64,000 nt of DNA from Poseidonibacter lekithochrous (GCF_013283835.1 NZ_CP054052.1:2356001-2420000); one strand, 5' to 3'; shown: positions 30,488 to 40,086, counted from the stretch's first letter. Numbers and translations: made by a program. Notes: generated from the sequence alone by a model not told the origin.

Positions 30488-30832
30488 TTACACATAAATT
30501 GAATCATCATCAAAATGTTCAGTTGATACTTCAAATATTTCTGATTTTTCAGCAATACCAGTAAATTGATGTTTTAAACCTTTTGGTATTTCTAAAACAT
30601 CTCCCTTATTCATTTCGAACTTTTTTTCTAAGCCATCACTATCAATTAGTTTTATTAGAATTTTTCCTTCTTGTATATAAAAAGTTTCATCTTTTAATTT
30701 ATGATAATGTAAAGATGAGCTTTTATTAGATTCTACTACAAGTATTTTTCCACAATATTTATCAGAATTATGAATCCAAATTTCATGTCCCCATTTTTTT
30801 TCTTTAAATTTAATAGGTTTACTTACCTTCAT
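30488..30832 (-). CDS. Cupin protein (phosphomannose isomerase C-terminal-like)
   Basis: 114 residues from ATG 30832; ATGs at 30844 and 30853 are also possible. All lie inside the end of the upstream small gene, so it is translationally coupled. One cupin domain with 'SSLHYHKLKDETFYIQEG' (motif 1 metal ligands His-His-Glu) and 'GDVLEIPKGLKHQF' (motif 2 His). This looks like the single-cupin domain of sugar-phosphate isomerases. 21 nt before the nucleotidyltransferase gene. Confidence 0.8.
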   Translation of the reverse strand: MKVSKPIKFKEKKWGHEIWIHNSDKYCGKILVVESNKSSSLHYHKLKDETFYIQEGKILIKLIDSDGLEKKFEMNKGDVLEIPKGLKHQFTGIAEKSEIFEVSTEHFDDDSIYV

Positions 30833-30977
30833 CAACTTCTTCATCAACTTCATTATCTAACTCATCAAAAAGTTTATCTACAGAAGCTTTATAATCTTCA
30901 TATGTTTTATGAGGCATTTCACCTTTTTTTACTTCTTCTTCAAATCTCTCTTCTGTCATATATACTCTTGGTATCAT
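30819..30977 (-). CDS. Small acidic protein (52 residues), unrecognised
   Basis: Begins MIPRVYMTEERFEEEV and ends in a run of Asp/Glu with a DE-V-DE repeat. Its ATG shares ATGA with the stop of the glycosyltransferase gene, and its end overlaps the cupin start region, so it fits exactly between two coupled genes. AGGAAATAAA lies just ahead. Strongly acidic and helical by composition. I do not recognise a family; a chaperone or docking role for a neighbour is possible but unproven. Confidence 0.65.
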   Translation of the reverse strand: MIPRVYMTEERFEEEVKKGEMPHKTYEDYKASVDKLFDELDNEVDEEVDEGK

Positions 30978-32212
30978 TTTATTTCCTTATCTTTATTTTT
31001 TTGGGCAATCCATTGAGACATGTATTTTGTACTTGCCATACTATGATGTCTTAGCATTGAGCCCATAAAGTTTTCAACTCTATGTTCTTTCCTATTCTCT
31101 TCTAATTCTTTTATTTTTAAAATTAGATTTTCTCCTAAAATTGTAGCATTATATTTAGAAGATAGAAGAGTATCACAATTATCTTTTGATTTATTCCATA
31201 AATCTTCATTTTTATATAATTCTACTGCTTTTGAAGCAAATTCTTCCATATCATCACTAATAAAGCCAGGCCATGATTCATTTGTATACATACCTTCACT
31301 TCCTACACTTGTGGTAATACTAGGAGTTTTTGTAATCATTGCATCTAATAATTTACCTTTTATTCCAGCCCCAAATCTAATAGGAGCTAAACAAAGTTTT
31401 GAATTTTCCATTACCTCAAAAGCGTCTTCTGCCCAGCCTTTTATTAAAAATCCTGTTTTTGGATTATTAAGTGCAGTAGCTTTTGGTGGTGGGTATGAAC
31501 CATAAATATGAAGTTGGGCTTTTGGAAGTTCTTTTCTAATTAAAGGCCATATTTTTTGTAAATATAAAACTACATCCCAATTAGGAGCATGACGGAAATT
31601 TCCAATAGTCATAAAGTGTTCTCTTTGCTCAAAAGATTTTCTTTTAATCTCACATCTTTTTAAATCAACCATAAAAGGTAAATGATGAAGTAAACTCTCA
31701 TCTATTTTAAAAGTCTCTTTTAATAAATTCATCTCAAAAGAAGAGATTATTAGAGATAAATCACATCTTAAAATCGCTGATATTTCTCTTTTTGCTAAAT
31801 CACTTGTAAATAAATCAGCTTTAGTCATTTCCCTATTTGCTTTAAGCGCTTGATGCCTTGCATTTCTAAGACATTGTAAATCTTCTGTATCTAATAATTT
31901 TAGAGCATTAGGACAGTTTTTTTCAACTCTCCAACCAAATTGCTCTTCCATCATAAATCTATCAAACATTACAATATCAGGATTTAATTCTTTTATATAT
32001 TCATCAAAACTATCACAATTTAATTCAATACTTTTTGAGCTAATTCCCTCTGCTTCTAAATCAATCATATGATCACTAAGAGCACAAGGAGTAGAAAACT
32101 CTACACTATATCCATTGGCTAAAAATAGCCTCATAATAGACATCATATGAGTTCCAGCAGCTGATGAGTTTGGTTCAGGCCAAACATATCCAATAACTAA
32201 TACTTTTTTCAT
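30974..32212 (-). CDS. Glycosyltransferase, GT4-like
   Basis: 412 residues, GT-B fold. N-terminal 'VLVIGYVWPEPNSSAAGTHM' (about 4-23), C-terminal donor domain with 'FMTIGNFRHAPNWDVVLYL' and 'LCLAPIRFGAGIKGKLLDAM' (E/K-rich nucleotide-sugar site region, about 290-310). Transfers a sugar from a nucleotide donor; the acceptor is unknown. It overlaps the genes on both sides by 4 bp or less, showing a tightly coupled operon. Confidence 0.85.
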   Translation of the reverse strand: MKKVLVIGYVWPEPNSSAAGTHMMSIMRLFLANGYSVEFSTPCALSDHMIDLEAEGISSKSIELNCDSFDEYIKELNPDIVMFDRFMMEEQFGWRVEKNCPNALKLLDTEDLQCLRNARHQALKANREMTKADLFTSDLAKREISAILRCDLSLIISSFEMNLLKETFKIDESLLHHLPFMVDLKRCEIKRKSFEQREHFMTIGNFRHAPNWDVVLYLQKIWPLIRKELPKAQLHIYGSYPPPKATALNNPKTGFLIKGWAEDAFEVMENSKLCLAPIRFGAGIKGKLLDAMITKTPSITTSVGSEGMYTNESWPGFISDDMEEFASKAVELYKNEDLWNKSKDNCDTLLSSKYNATILGENLILKIKELEENRKEHRVENFMGSMLRHHSMASTKYMSQWIAQKNKDKEIK

Positions 32213-32799
32213 TTAACACTTTCTTTTATTTCATTTACTATATTTAAAGAACAATTATCAATATAATTCATATATTTTTTTAATGCTTCATTTGAATAGT
32301 TCTGTGATTTAGGATTCATAAATCCATGATTATATTCTGATATAGATACAGATATAAAATCTTTTTTATCTAAAACTTTTTTTACCTCAACAGTATTAAA
32401 ACTATCTTCTTTTTTTGCAAATATAATATCACAAGAAAAAGAAGGAGTAAGTTCTAGATGCTTTCTTATTTGTGAGGGATAAAAACAAATAGCTTTTTTT
32501 ATTTTCAGATTTTCTGCACAAATTCTCCAAGCAACACTAGCCCCTATACTAAATCCGATTATCATATCTACTTGATTAACTAAACAATAACTTTTTACTA
32601 ATTCATAATACCTTTCATGTCCACAACTTGAAATAAAAATATCATAAGCTTCTCTTTCATTCTCAAAAGCATATTCTTCTAAATAAGCATCTAATATTTT
32701 TACATCATATTTACTGCAAAGCTCTTTTATTAAAAGCTCTGGTAAATACTTTTTTCCAAAGATGTCACAAAGAATTAAAACTTTTATGCTTCTATCCAT
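32209..32799 (-). CDS. Alpha/beta hydrolase, dienelactone hydrolase-like
   Basis: 196 residues. Nucleophile elbow 'IGFSIGAS' (about 80-87) and a C-terminal 'NHGFMNPKS' histidine as in dienelactone hydrolases. The acidic residue is not certain. Overlaps the upstream hydrolase gene by 16 bp and the downstream glycosyltransferase gene by 4 bp. Confidence 0.75.
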   Translation of the reverse strand: MDRSIKVLILCDIFGKKYLPELLIKELCSKYDVKILDAYLEEYAFENEREAYDIFISSCGHERYYELVKSYCLVNQVDMIIGFSIGASVAWRICAENLKIKKAICFYPSQIRKHLELTPSFSCDIIFAKKEDSFNTVEVKKVLDKKDFISVSISEYNHGFMNPKSQNYSNEALKKYMNYIDNCSLNIVNEIKESVK

Positions 32800-33476
32800 T
32801 TTCTTACTTGTTTGCTAAGCTCTTCTGGAACTTCTAATGAAACATTGTGGCTCGTTCCTTCTCTTGAAACTACTTTCATATTATGTTTTGTAGATAGTAG
32901 TTTTACTAAAGCTTCTTTGTTTAATAATCTATCATTTGTACTATAATAAAAATAAATTGGTAAGTCTAGATTCACTAAGTCTTCAAATAAATCTATTCTA
33001 TTAAATGTAGAAGTCAACTGAGATATAAACGTCTCTTTTCCTAGATCAATAAACATATCTTGAACTATTTTAATTAACTCTTCATCATCTTTTTTTTCTA
33101 CTAAAGATTTTGCTTTTTCATAAGTAAGTCCATTAAAACCATCTTTTTCTATAACTGCAAATTTCTCTTTTCTTCTCTCAATTTCAGCTTCATTTGAAGC
33201 CCCTGGAGTAGCTGCTAACATGAAAAGTTTATTTACTCTATTTGGATAAGTAACAGCAAAATATGAAGCAATATAACCACCAAGAGAAAATCCTAAAAGA
33301 TTTACTTTTTCTTCAGGAAAAAGGTTAAATAAGATATCAATAATTTCATCAAAATCTTGTGTATGAGGAATAGGAACATGAACTAGTTCATAATCATCTT
33401 CTAATAATGGTATTACTCTACTCCAAAGTCTTTCATCGGTCATAAGACCCGGAATTAAATATATTTTTTCTTTCAT
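32784..33476 (-). CDS. Alpha/beta hydrolase (esterase/lipase-like)
   Basis: 230 residues. 'YLIPGLMTDERLW' oxyanion region, nucleophile 'LLGFSLGGYIAS' (about 62), probable acid in 'YSTNDRLL' and final His in 'EGTSHNVSLEVPEEL'. Cytoplasmic, no signal peptide. Two different hydrolases lying head-to-tail in one operon is unusual and suggests a specific small-molecule or ester-handling step. Confidence 0.85.
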   Translation of the reverse strand: MKEKIYLIPGLMTDERLWSRVIPLLEDDYELVHVPIPHTQDFDEIIDILFNLFPEEKVNLLGFSLGGYIASYFAVTYPNRVNKLFMLAATPGASNEAEIERRKEKFAVIEKDGFNGLTYEKAKSLVEKKDDEELIKIVQDMFIDLGKETFISQLTSTFNRIDLFEDLVNLDLPIYFYYSTNDRLLNKEALVKLLSTKHNMKVVSREGTSHNVSLEVPEELSKQVRKWIEA

Positions 33477-33531
33477 CTATTTTTGCCTAAATGTTATTTA
33501 CAAATGTTTTATCAAAACTTTGGTTAAAAAC

Positions 33532-34134
33532 TTATATATTTTTCTCTTTTTTAACTATTGTATATACATGTCGTTGAGGATACTGGTCTAATTCTAAGTG
33601 CATAATTTTAAGAGAATTATCTATTAGAGTTTTTATATTTTCATTTATTCCTATAGAACTATAATAAAAAGTATCATCATGCCAAGATGAAACATGTTCT
33701 CCAATATCATCACCAAAAGTATAAATTAAGATTCCATCTTCTTCTAATAGATTTGATAGTTTATTTATTACATTTTTATGCGCACCTAGTGGCAAATGAA
33801 ACAAACTATCCCAAGCAACAATTAAATCAAATCTTTCATCACTTTGCCAAGTACAAATATCAGCATTTTCAAAACTAACATTTTCATGACTTTGTTTTGC
33901 TAAATCAAGCATAGAAACAGATACATCAATACCTTTGATTTCAAAGTTTGAATTTAATAATTCATTTATAACTCTACCACCTACCCCACAACCAACATCT
34001 AAAGCTTTTTTCTTATTCTTTGTAAAACTTATAGCTTGTTTTATTTGTCTTAGACCATAATCAGACTCTTTTAAATCTTTTTGATATATATCCGATATTT
34101 TATTATATTTTTGTGCTGTTTCTATAGGAGTCAA
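33532..34134 (-). CDS. Class I SAM-dependent methyltransferase, TTG start
   Basis: 200 residues. SAM motif I 'ALDVGCGVGGRVINEL' (about 44-59), 'FENADICTW' and 'FDLIVAWDSLFHLP' (motifs II-III). The start codon is TTG at 34134, with AAAGGA 8 nt upstream. Likely first gene of the minus-strand cluster; 55 bp separate it from the hydrolase gene. Divergent from the AraC regulator. The methyl acceptor is unknown. Confidence 0.86.
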   Translation of the reverse strand: MTPIETAQKYNKISDIYQKDLKESDYGLRQIKQAISFTKNKKKALDVGCGVGGRVINELLNSNFEIKGIDVSVSMLDLAKQSHENVSFENADICTWQSDERFDLIVAWDSLFHLPLGAHKNVINKLSNLLEEDGILIYTFGDDIGEHVSSWHDDTFYYSSIGINENIKTLIDNSLKIMHLELDQYPQRHVYTIVKKEKNI

Positions 34135-34273
34135 AGTTTTTCCTTTTTTGTGTATTATTTATTTTCTATATTATCTAGCTATTTTACAGAATTATGCATG
34201 TTTTTTATAGAAATCATTATTAATAAACTTTCAACAACATGATACAATTACAAATATTATAATAGGTATAAAA

Positions 34274-35155
34274 ATGAATGAAAAAATAATAAGAGAAGTT
34301 AATAAATTAATTAAAAAAGATGGCTTATATGATACTCATATTAAAGGTATAAAACTTTATAAATCAACAAATCATGAAAATACTCCATATATTTATGATG
34401 ATTGGATATCTTTTGTTCTTCAAAATAAAAAGATAGTAAAACTAAATGAAAAAGTATTTGAATACAATTCAAATAATTACATGGTTTCTTCATCTACTCT
34501 ACCTTGTCAATGTGAAACTTTTGCATCAGAAGAAAAACCTTTTATTGCTATGATATTTTCTCTAGATTCAAAGATAATGCATGAAATAATTGAACTTTTA
34601 CCTGAAAAGGAAGAAGAAACAATAAAAGAGTGCCAAAGAGGGGCATTTCTTGATATTGTTACTCCAAAAATTGAAGATTTAGTTTATAGATTAGTTACTA
34701 TTTTAAATTCAGAAGAAGAATCAAAAATTCTAGGACCATCAATATTAAAAGAGTTATACTATAGAGTAGCAAAAGGTGAGCATTCTGCTGTTTTATATAG
34801 ACTTTTTAAGCAATCATCAAATGAAGCAAAAATAGCAAGAGCCCTAAAAAAAATACATACAAATTATGCAGATGAATTATGTATCCCTAATATGGCGAGA
34901 ATTGAAGAGATGAGTACATCTTCTTTTCATAATCATTTCAAAAAAATTACAGAACATACTCCTTTTCAATACATAAAAAAAATTAGACTCTCAAAAGCCA
35001 AAGATTTAATAAGTAAAGAGAATTTAAATGTAAACGAAGTAGCTCAAAAAGTAGGATATGATAGTATTCCTCAATTCAGTAGAGAATTTAAAAAGTACTT
35101 TGGATACCCTCCAAAAGAAGCAAAAATATCTTTTGAAGAGTATAGTCTTTCATAG
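34274..35155 (+). CDS. AraC family regulator (AraC_N / PF06719 type)
   Basis: 293 residues. N-terminal cupin-like domain (about 25-170, 'YIYDDWISFVLQNKKIV' being the usual opening) and C-terminal double helix-turn-helix (about 190-285) ending 'VAQKVGYDSIPQFSREFKKYFGYPP'. Members of this type usually control adjacent short-chain dehydrogenases or quinone reductases, which fits the two minus-strand redox genes that follow. TATAAT at about 34256-34261 could be its -10 box. Confidence 0.9.
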   Translation: MNEKIIREVNKLIKKDGLYDTHIKGIKLYKSTNHENTPYIYDDWISFVLQNKKIVKLNEKVFEYNSNNYMVSSSTLPCQCETFASEEKPFIAMIFSLDSKIMHEIIELLPEKEEETIKECQRGAFLDIVTPKIEDLVYRLVTILNSEEESKILGPSILKELYYRVAKGEHSAVLYRLFKQSSNEAKIARALKKIHTNYADELCIPNMARIEEMSTSSFHNHFKKITEHTPFQYIKKIRLSKAKDLISKENLNVNEVAQKVGYDSIPQFSREFKKYFGYPPKEAKISFEEYSLS

Positions 35156-35160
35156 ATAAA

Positions 35161-35748
35161 TTATAAAGCTTTTATATGAGCTTTATATTTTAAAATATCA
35201 TTTTCAATATCTGGATCTTTAACTACATTGTAACAAGAAAATGAAGGTAATATTTCAGAACCACAAAACTTATAATTAGTTGTAATAGAGATAAAAGCAT
35301 CATCTACACTTTTTCCTTCATATAATACTTGTTTATCGTCATTAAAAGACTCTGCAGGTGCATTCCAAGTAAGAGAAAGCATGAATTTTTTCCCTTGCAT
35401 TTTACCACCTGTACCATATTGCTTTGAAGGATCTGTTCTACTTCTACCATCATCAAGAATTAATTTTTCTTGAGATAAGGCATTTGTAAAAATATCATCA
35501 ATATATTTTTTGTGTGTCCAAGGAGTAGAAAACCAATAAACTGGGGCTTGTGTAATTATAATATCAGCCCAAACATGTTTTTCTATTTCTTCATTAATAT
35601 CATAACCATTGTCTAATACTGTAGTTTTAACAGTATAACCTTTTGATTCAAATTCATCTTTTGCTATATCAACTAAAGTAGTATTTAATTTTCCTTCTGA
35701 GTAATCTTTATAAAATTGATGTGCATTAATAATTAGTATATTTTTCAT
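35161..35748 (-). CDS. NAD(P)H:quinone oxidoreductase, MdaB/flavodoxin-fold
   Basis: 195 residues. 'ILIINAHQFYKDYSEGKLN' (FAD phosphate loop), 'QAPVYWFSTPWTHKKYIDDIF' and 'GTGGKMQGKKFMLSLTWNAP' are characteristic of MdaB (modulator of drug activity B). Two-electron reduction of quinones with bound FAD, giving protection from redox stress. Convergent with the AraC regulator gene (5 bp apart). Confidence 0.88.
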   Translation of the reverse strand: MKNILIINAHQFYKDYSEGKLNTTLVDIAKDEFESKGYTVKTTVLDNGYDINEEIEKHVWADIIITQAPVYWFSTPWTHKKYIDDIFTNALSQEKLILDDGRSRTDPSKQYGTGGKMQGKKFMLSLTWNAPAESFNDDKQVLYEGKSVDDAFISITTNYKFCGSEILPSFSCYNVVKDPDIENDILKYKAHIKAL

Positions 35749-35885
35749 AAGTGTCCTTTTAATTAGATGGAAAGATTATATATCTTTCCTCTAATTTAAG
35801 GAATGCATATTTGTATAAGTTTATTGCGTAATTCTATAAATTAGTTTTCAAAGTTTTTATTTATATATTCGAACATTATTTTAAA

Positions 35886-36629
35886 TTATTGGCAAGTGTA
35901 TCCACCATCAACAGGTACCATTGCACCAGTCATAAAACTATTTTCTTCTGACAATAAATAACAAGCTACATTTGCAATTTCTTCTGGTTGAGCTATTCTT
36001 TTAATAGGTTGAGCTTCTTCTAGAAGTATTTTTATCTCATCATTTTCCATACCAGTTAATGATTTGAATTTCTCAACTGCTTTATCTAATAATGGAGTAT
36101 CAATAGTTCCTGGGCAAATACAATTTACTTTGATATTAAAGTCTGCATAATCAATTGCTGTACTTTTTGTAAGTTGAGCGATTGCTCCTTTTGTAAGCCC
36201 ATAAGCTGAACTTTTTCCTTTTCCTACAAAAGATTGATCAGAACCCATAAGTAAGATATTTCCTTTATTTTGTTTTTTCATAATAGGAATAATCTCTTTT
36301 AATACAAAATATACACCTTTGATATTAACCGAAAGTACTTTTTCAAACTCGTCAATACTTGTTTCTTCAATATTTGCAAAAAGATGAATACCTGCATTTG
36401 CAAATAATAAATCAATTTTTCCCTCTATTTCAAGGATCTTTGCAACTGCATTTTTTACTTGCTCATAATCACTAACATCACATTTGATAAAAGTACTATT
36501 AGAATCTTGTGTTTGAACAACGTCTAAGTTATAAACTTTTGCCTTTTCGTTATTTAGTTTTAAAATTGTTTCTTTACCAATTCCTGTAGAACCACCTGTA
36601 ACAACGGCAATTTTGTTTATAAATCTCAT
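35886..36629 (-). CDS. Short-chain dehydrogenase/reductase (SDR)
   Basis: 247 residues from ATG 36629 (AGGAGAAGAT upstream; 24 bp of extra open frame lies before it). Cofactor motif 'TGGSTGIGKE' (about 10-19), 'NAG' motif, Ser ('GSDQS'), catalytic 'YGLTK' and 'PVDGGYTC' C-terminus. NAD(P)-dependent alcohol/ketone oxidoreductase. The 137-bp gap to the MdaB-like gene shows nothing I can name. Confidence 0.92.
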   Translation of the reverse strand: MRFINKIAVVTGGSTGIGKETILKLNNEKAKVYNLDVVQTQDSNSTFIKCDVSDYEQVKNAVAKILEIEGKIDLLFANAGIHLFANIEETSIDEFEKVLSVNIKGVYFVLKEIIPIMKKQNKGNILLMGSDQSFVGKGKSSAYGLTKGAIAQLTKSTAIDYADFNIKVNCICPGTIDTPLLDKAVEKFKSLTGMENDEIKILLEEAQPIKRIAQPEEIANVACYLLSEENSFMTGAMVPVDGGYTCQ

Positions 36630-36721
36630 ATCTTCTCCTAATAGCAATATCATTTAAATGATTATTTTTTAGGAAATATTATATTGTTTTAATATTAAAA
36701 TTGTATTTGAAAATGCATATT

Positions 36722-37672
36722 TTATAAACCATTTACAATATTTATTGGTCTTAATCCATCAATTACTCTTTTTGCATTTAAAGCAGTTTTTTCTCTCATT
36801 TCATAAAAGGCTGTATCACTAAAATAAGCTGTGTGAGGATTTATAATAACTCTACCATCTAACCATTTTTCGTTGTTTCTCCATGCATTTATAAGCAAAG
36901 ACTCTTTTGGTGGTTCAAAAGGTAAAACATCAAAAGCTACACTATTTAAATAGCCACTTTTTAAAGGCTCATAAAAAATATCTATATCTTTTACAATTTT
37001 ACCACGGGCAGTGTTTACAAGGGAACTTCCCTCTTTCATTCTATTAATAAAAGATTCATCAATCATATCTTTTGTCTCTTCAGTCAAAGGACAATTAATA
37101 GATAAAATATCTGTTATTTCTAATAAATCATTTAGTTTTTCTACTCTTTTTGAACTTAACTGTTTCTCATAACCATAAGCTAAATATGGATCATAAAAAT
37201 AAGTATCAAATTTCAAAGCATTTGCTTTTAAAAGTACACTTCCACCAATTCTTCCAGCTCCTATTACTCCTACCTTATATTCATTATTTCTTTTTATTAT
37301 TTTATTTGTATTTTCTTGCCAAGTATTAAAATAGTTTTTAGCTAAAGTATCATAAGTATTAATACCTCTAGCAATATTCATAATCATTGCAATTGCAGTA
37401 TCACTTACCTCATCCGTACCATAATCAGGAGTATTACAAACAAAAATTCCATTCTCTTTAGCATATTCTAAATCTACATTATCATAGCCTGCTCCATATC
37501 TTATAATAGCTTTTAGGTTTGGAAACTTATAGATATACTCTTTGTTTGCTATGGTATTCCAAAGCAAAATAACTTCGATATCTTTGTTAGCAGCTTCACT
37601 TAAAGACTCTTTTAAAATATCAAATTCAATATCTGGGTTTTCTATATAATCTGAAATAAGAACAGTATTCAT
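36722..37672 (-). CDS. D-2-hydroxyacid dehydrogenase family protein (CtBP-like)
   Basis: 316 residues from ATG 37672, preceded by AAAAGGATATGTT; the frame stays open 48 bp further. NAD fold 'VGVIGAGRIGGSVLLKA' (about 140-156), catalytic Arg in 'LVNTARGKIV', Glu in 'DVLPFEPP' and His in 'INPHTAYFSD'. Reduces 2-keto acids or oxidises D-2-hydroxy acids. Confidence 0.9.
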   Translation of the reverse strand: MNTVLISDYIENPDIEFDILKESLSEAANKDIEVILLWNTIANKEYIYKFPNLKAIIRYGAGYDNVDLEYAKENGIFVCNTPDYGTDEVSDTAIAMIMNIARGINTYDTLAKNYFNTWQENTNKIIKRNNEYKVGVIGAGRIGGSVLLKANALKFDTYFYDPYLAYGYEKQLSSKRVEKLNDLLEITDILSINCPLTEETKDMIDESFINRMKEGSSLVNTARGKIVKDIDIFYEPLKSGYLNSVAFDVLPFEPPKESLLINAWRNNEKWLDGRVIINPHTAYFSDTAFYEMREKTALNAKRVIDGLRPINIVNGL

Positions 37673-37788
37673 AACATATCCTTTTAACACTATCTTTATA
37701 TAGCTTATAACTAAAAGCATTAAGTATCAATTAGACAAATAGTTCATTTATGATAAAATTATTTAAAATTTTCAAGCTAGGAATAAAT

Positions 37789-39273
37789 ATGAAAGCTTAT
37801 AAAAGACTTGTTGAAAAATATGAAAGAATACATCATTTATCACATATGCAGTCAATAGTATATTGGGATCAACAAGCCATGATGCCAAGTGGTTCAAATG
37901 ATGCAAGATCAAAAGCAATGGCAGAATTTGGTGTGATTTTACATGAAGCCTCTATAGATAAAGAGATAGGATTATTATTGGATGATGCTTTATGGGAAGA
38001 GTTAAACGACTTAGAAAAAGCCTCACTGAAAGAGATGAAAAGAGAATATACTCAAAATACAATCTTACCAAGTTCACTAGTTAAAGCCCAAAGTTTAGCC
38101 CACTCAAAATGTGGACACGAATGGGTTACACAAAGAGGTGAAAATGACTGGAAAGGATTTTTACCAAATCTAGAAGAAGTTGTAAAACTAGCAAAAGAAG
38201 AAGCAACTATTAGATCTGATGTTAGTGGATTAAGTGCTTATGATTCATTATTAGATTTATATGAACCAGGAATGAGAAGTGAAACTTTAAATATAATTTT
38301 TACAGATGTTAAAACTTGGTTACCAGAACTTATTCAAAATATTATTGAAAAACAAAAATCAGAAAGCTATATCAAACCTCAAGGTTTATTTGATATAAAT
38401 GCCCAAAAAGATTTAGGTATAAAAGTAATGAAACACCTAGGTTTTGATTTTAATAGAGGTCGTACTGATATTTCAGCTCACCCATTTTGTGGGGGAGTTG
38501 CTGAAGATGTAAGAATTACAACAAGATATGATGAAAAAGATTTTATTCAAGCATTAATGGGAACTGTTCATGAAACAGGTCATGCTTCATATGAACAAGG
38601 TTTACCTCAAGATTTATTAGGACTTCCAGTAGCACAAGCACGTTCTATGGGAATACATGAAAGTCAAAGTCTATTTTTTGAAATGCAAATGGGTAGAAGT
38701 TCAGAATTCTTAAAGTCAATTCAACCTTATATCTCTGATGCTTTTGGAAAAGATAAAGCCTTTGAACTTGAAAACCTAATCAAAATTTATTCAAGAGTAA
38801 ACACTTCAAAAATCAGAGTAGATGCAGATGAAGTAACTTACGCTTCTCATGTAATCTTACGATATGAAATTGAAAGTGCTCTAATAAATGGAGAGATAAG
38901 TGCCTCAGATATTCCAGATATTTGGAATGAAAAAATGAAAGATGCTTTAGGTCTAGATTTAAGAGGGGATTATAAAAATGGTTGTATGCAAGATGTTCAT
39001 TGGACAGAAGGTCTTATTGGATATTTCCCTTCTTATACTTTAGGAGCAATGTATGCGGCACAGCAATTTGATAGTGTAAGAAAAGCTCACACAAATATAA
39101 ATGACTCAATCTCAAATGGAGATTTAACTCAAGTGAAATCATGGTTAAAAGAGAATATTTGGAATAAAGCAAGTATTTACTCTACTGATGAGTTAATAAA
39201 ACAAGCAACGGGAGAGTCTTTAAATCCTAAACACTTCAAAGCTCACCTAGAAAATAGATATTTAAAAAATTAA
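37789..39273 (+). CDS. M32 family metallocarboxypeptidase (Taq-type)
   Basis: 494 residues from ATG 37789 (TAGGAATAAAT upstream), 39 bp inside the longest frame. Zinc site 'VHETGHASYEQGL' (HExxH, about 264) with the later 'HESQSLFFE' and 'DEVTYASHVILRYE' motifs of the family. Cytoplasmic carboxypeptidase that trims peptides from the C-terminus. Confidence 0.95.
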   Translation: MKAYKRLVEKYERIHHLSHMQSIVYWDQQAMMPSGSNDARSKAMAEFGVILHEASIDKEIGLLLDDALWEELNDLEKASLKEMKREYTQNTILPSSLVKAQSLAHSKCGHEWVTQRGENDWKGFLPNLEEVVKLAKEEATIRSDVSGLSAYDSLLDLYEPGMRSETLNIIFTDVKTWLPELIQNIIEKQKSESYIKPQGLFDINAQKDLGIKVMKHLGFDFNRGRTDISAHPFCGGVAEDVRITTRYDEKDFIQALMGTVHETGHASYEQGLPQDLLGLPVAQARSMGIHESQSLFFEMQMGRSSEFLKSIQPYISDAFGKDKAFELENLIKIYSRVNTSKIRVDADEVTYASHVILRYEIESALINGEISASDIPDIWNEKMKDALGLDLRGDYKNGCMQDVHWTEGLIGYFPSYTLGAMYAAQQFDSVRKAHTNINDSISNGDLTQVKSWLKENIWNKASIYSTDELIKQATGESLNPKHFKAHLENRYLKN

Positions 39274-39277
39274 AAAT

Positions 39278-39300
39278 ATAAGGAAGAGACTCTTCCTTAT
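39278..39300. terminator. Bidirectional terminator after the M32 peptidase
   Basis: ATAAGGAAGA / TCTTCCTTAT, a 10-bp stem with loop GAC, 5 nt after the peptidase stop and 46 nt from the converging racemase gene end. Confidence 0.75.
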
Positions 39301-39345
39301 GTTCTTAATAGTATTTTAATATAAGCGAATTTTATCAATATAAAT

Positions 39346-40032
39346 TTATTTATTTATTGCAAATTCAAAAGCTCTTTGACATTGAAGTTCTAAGGGATTT
39401 AAAATAGTTTGTTTTATATCTTCTTGATTAATCGCAAGGGGAAGTTCAGTACAACCTAAAACAACAGCATCAATATTTTCAAAACTATTTATTAGTTTTA
39501 TAAAATATTCTTTTATTTCACTATTCATTATTCCTTTTGCTAAGGAAGTTTGAAAGGCTTGTATCTCTTCTCTTTGTTGTTTTGAGGGAACTGTGACATT
39601 TAAGTTTTTGTTTTCTAAATGATTAATAAAAAAATCATCTTCCATAGTAAATTTCGTACCTAATAAAAGTACATTATTTAGATTTCTTTCTTTTGCAATC
39701 TGAGCAGTAATTTCAACCATATGAAATAAAGGCATATTTAGAGCTGTTTCATCTTTTATAATATCGTAGGCTTTATGTAAAGTATTATTACAAATCAAAA
39801 TACAATCAGGATTTAGAGCATTTAGTTTTTCTAACTCTTTTTTTAAAACATAAGGTATTTTATCCCAACCATCTGGATAATATTGTTTTATCTCATGATA
39901 ATCTATATTTAATAAAATAAGTTTTGCACTATGAAAACCTCCATAATGCTTTTGCGCCATTTGATTTAATAATTTATAATATTCAATACTAGAAGGCCAA
40001 GAAGCACCACATAAAAGTCCTATTGTTTTCAT
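39346..40032 (-). CDS. Aspartate/glutamate racemase family protein
   Basis: 228 residues. The two catalytic cysteines are in 'ILICNNTLHKA' (about 82) and 'VVLGCTELPL' (about 193), the normal pairing for aspartate racemase-like enzymes. Second racemase-superfamily member in the window; it is only distantly similar to the one at 801-1532. Single-gene unit. Confidence 0.88.
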   Translation of the reverse strand: MKTIGLLCGASWPSSIEYYKLLNQMAQKHYGGFHSAKLILLNIDYHEIKQYYPDGWDKIPYVLKKELEKLNALNPDCILICNNTLHKAYDIIKDETALNMPLFHMVEITAQIAKERNLNNVLLLGTKFTMEDDFFINHLENKNLNVTVPSKQQREEIQAFQTSLAKGIMNSEIKEYFIKLINSFENIDAVVLGCTELPLAINQEDIKQTILNPLELQCQRAFEFAINK

Positions 40033-40086
40033 TTTTACTTCCTAAAATCTTAGTTTCATTGATTATATAAAAACTAATATAAAAAA

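Noticed and set aside
30770-31054. Plus-strand ORF of 94 codons across the cupin/glycosyltransferase junction
   Set aside because: It is antisense to the cupin, the 52-residue ORF and the glycosyltransferase end, with a composition typical of shadow frames.
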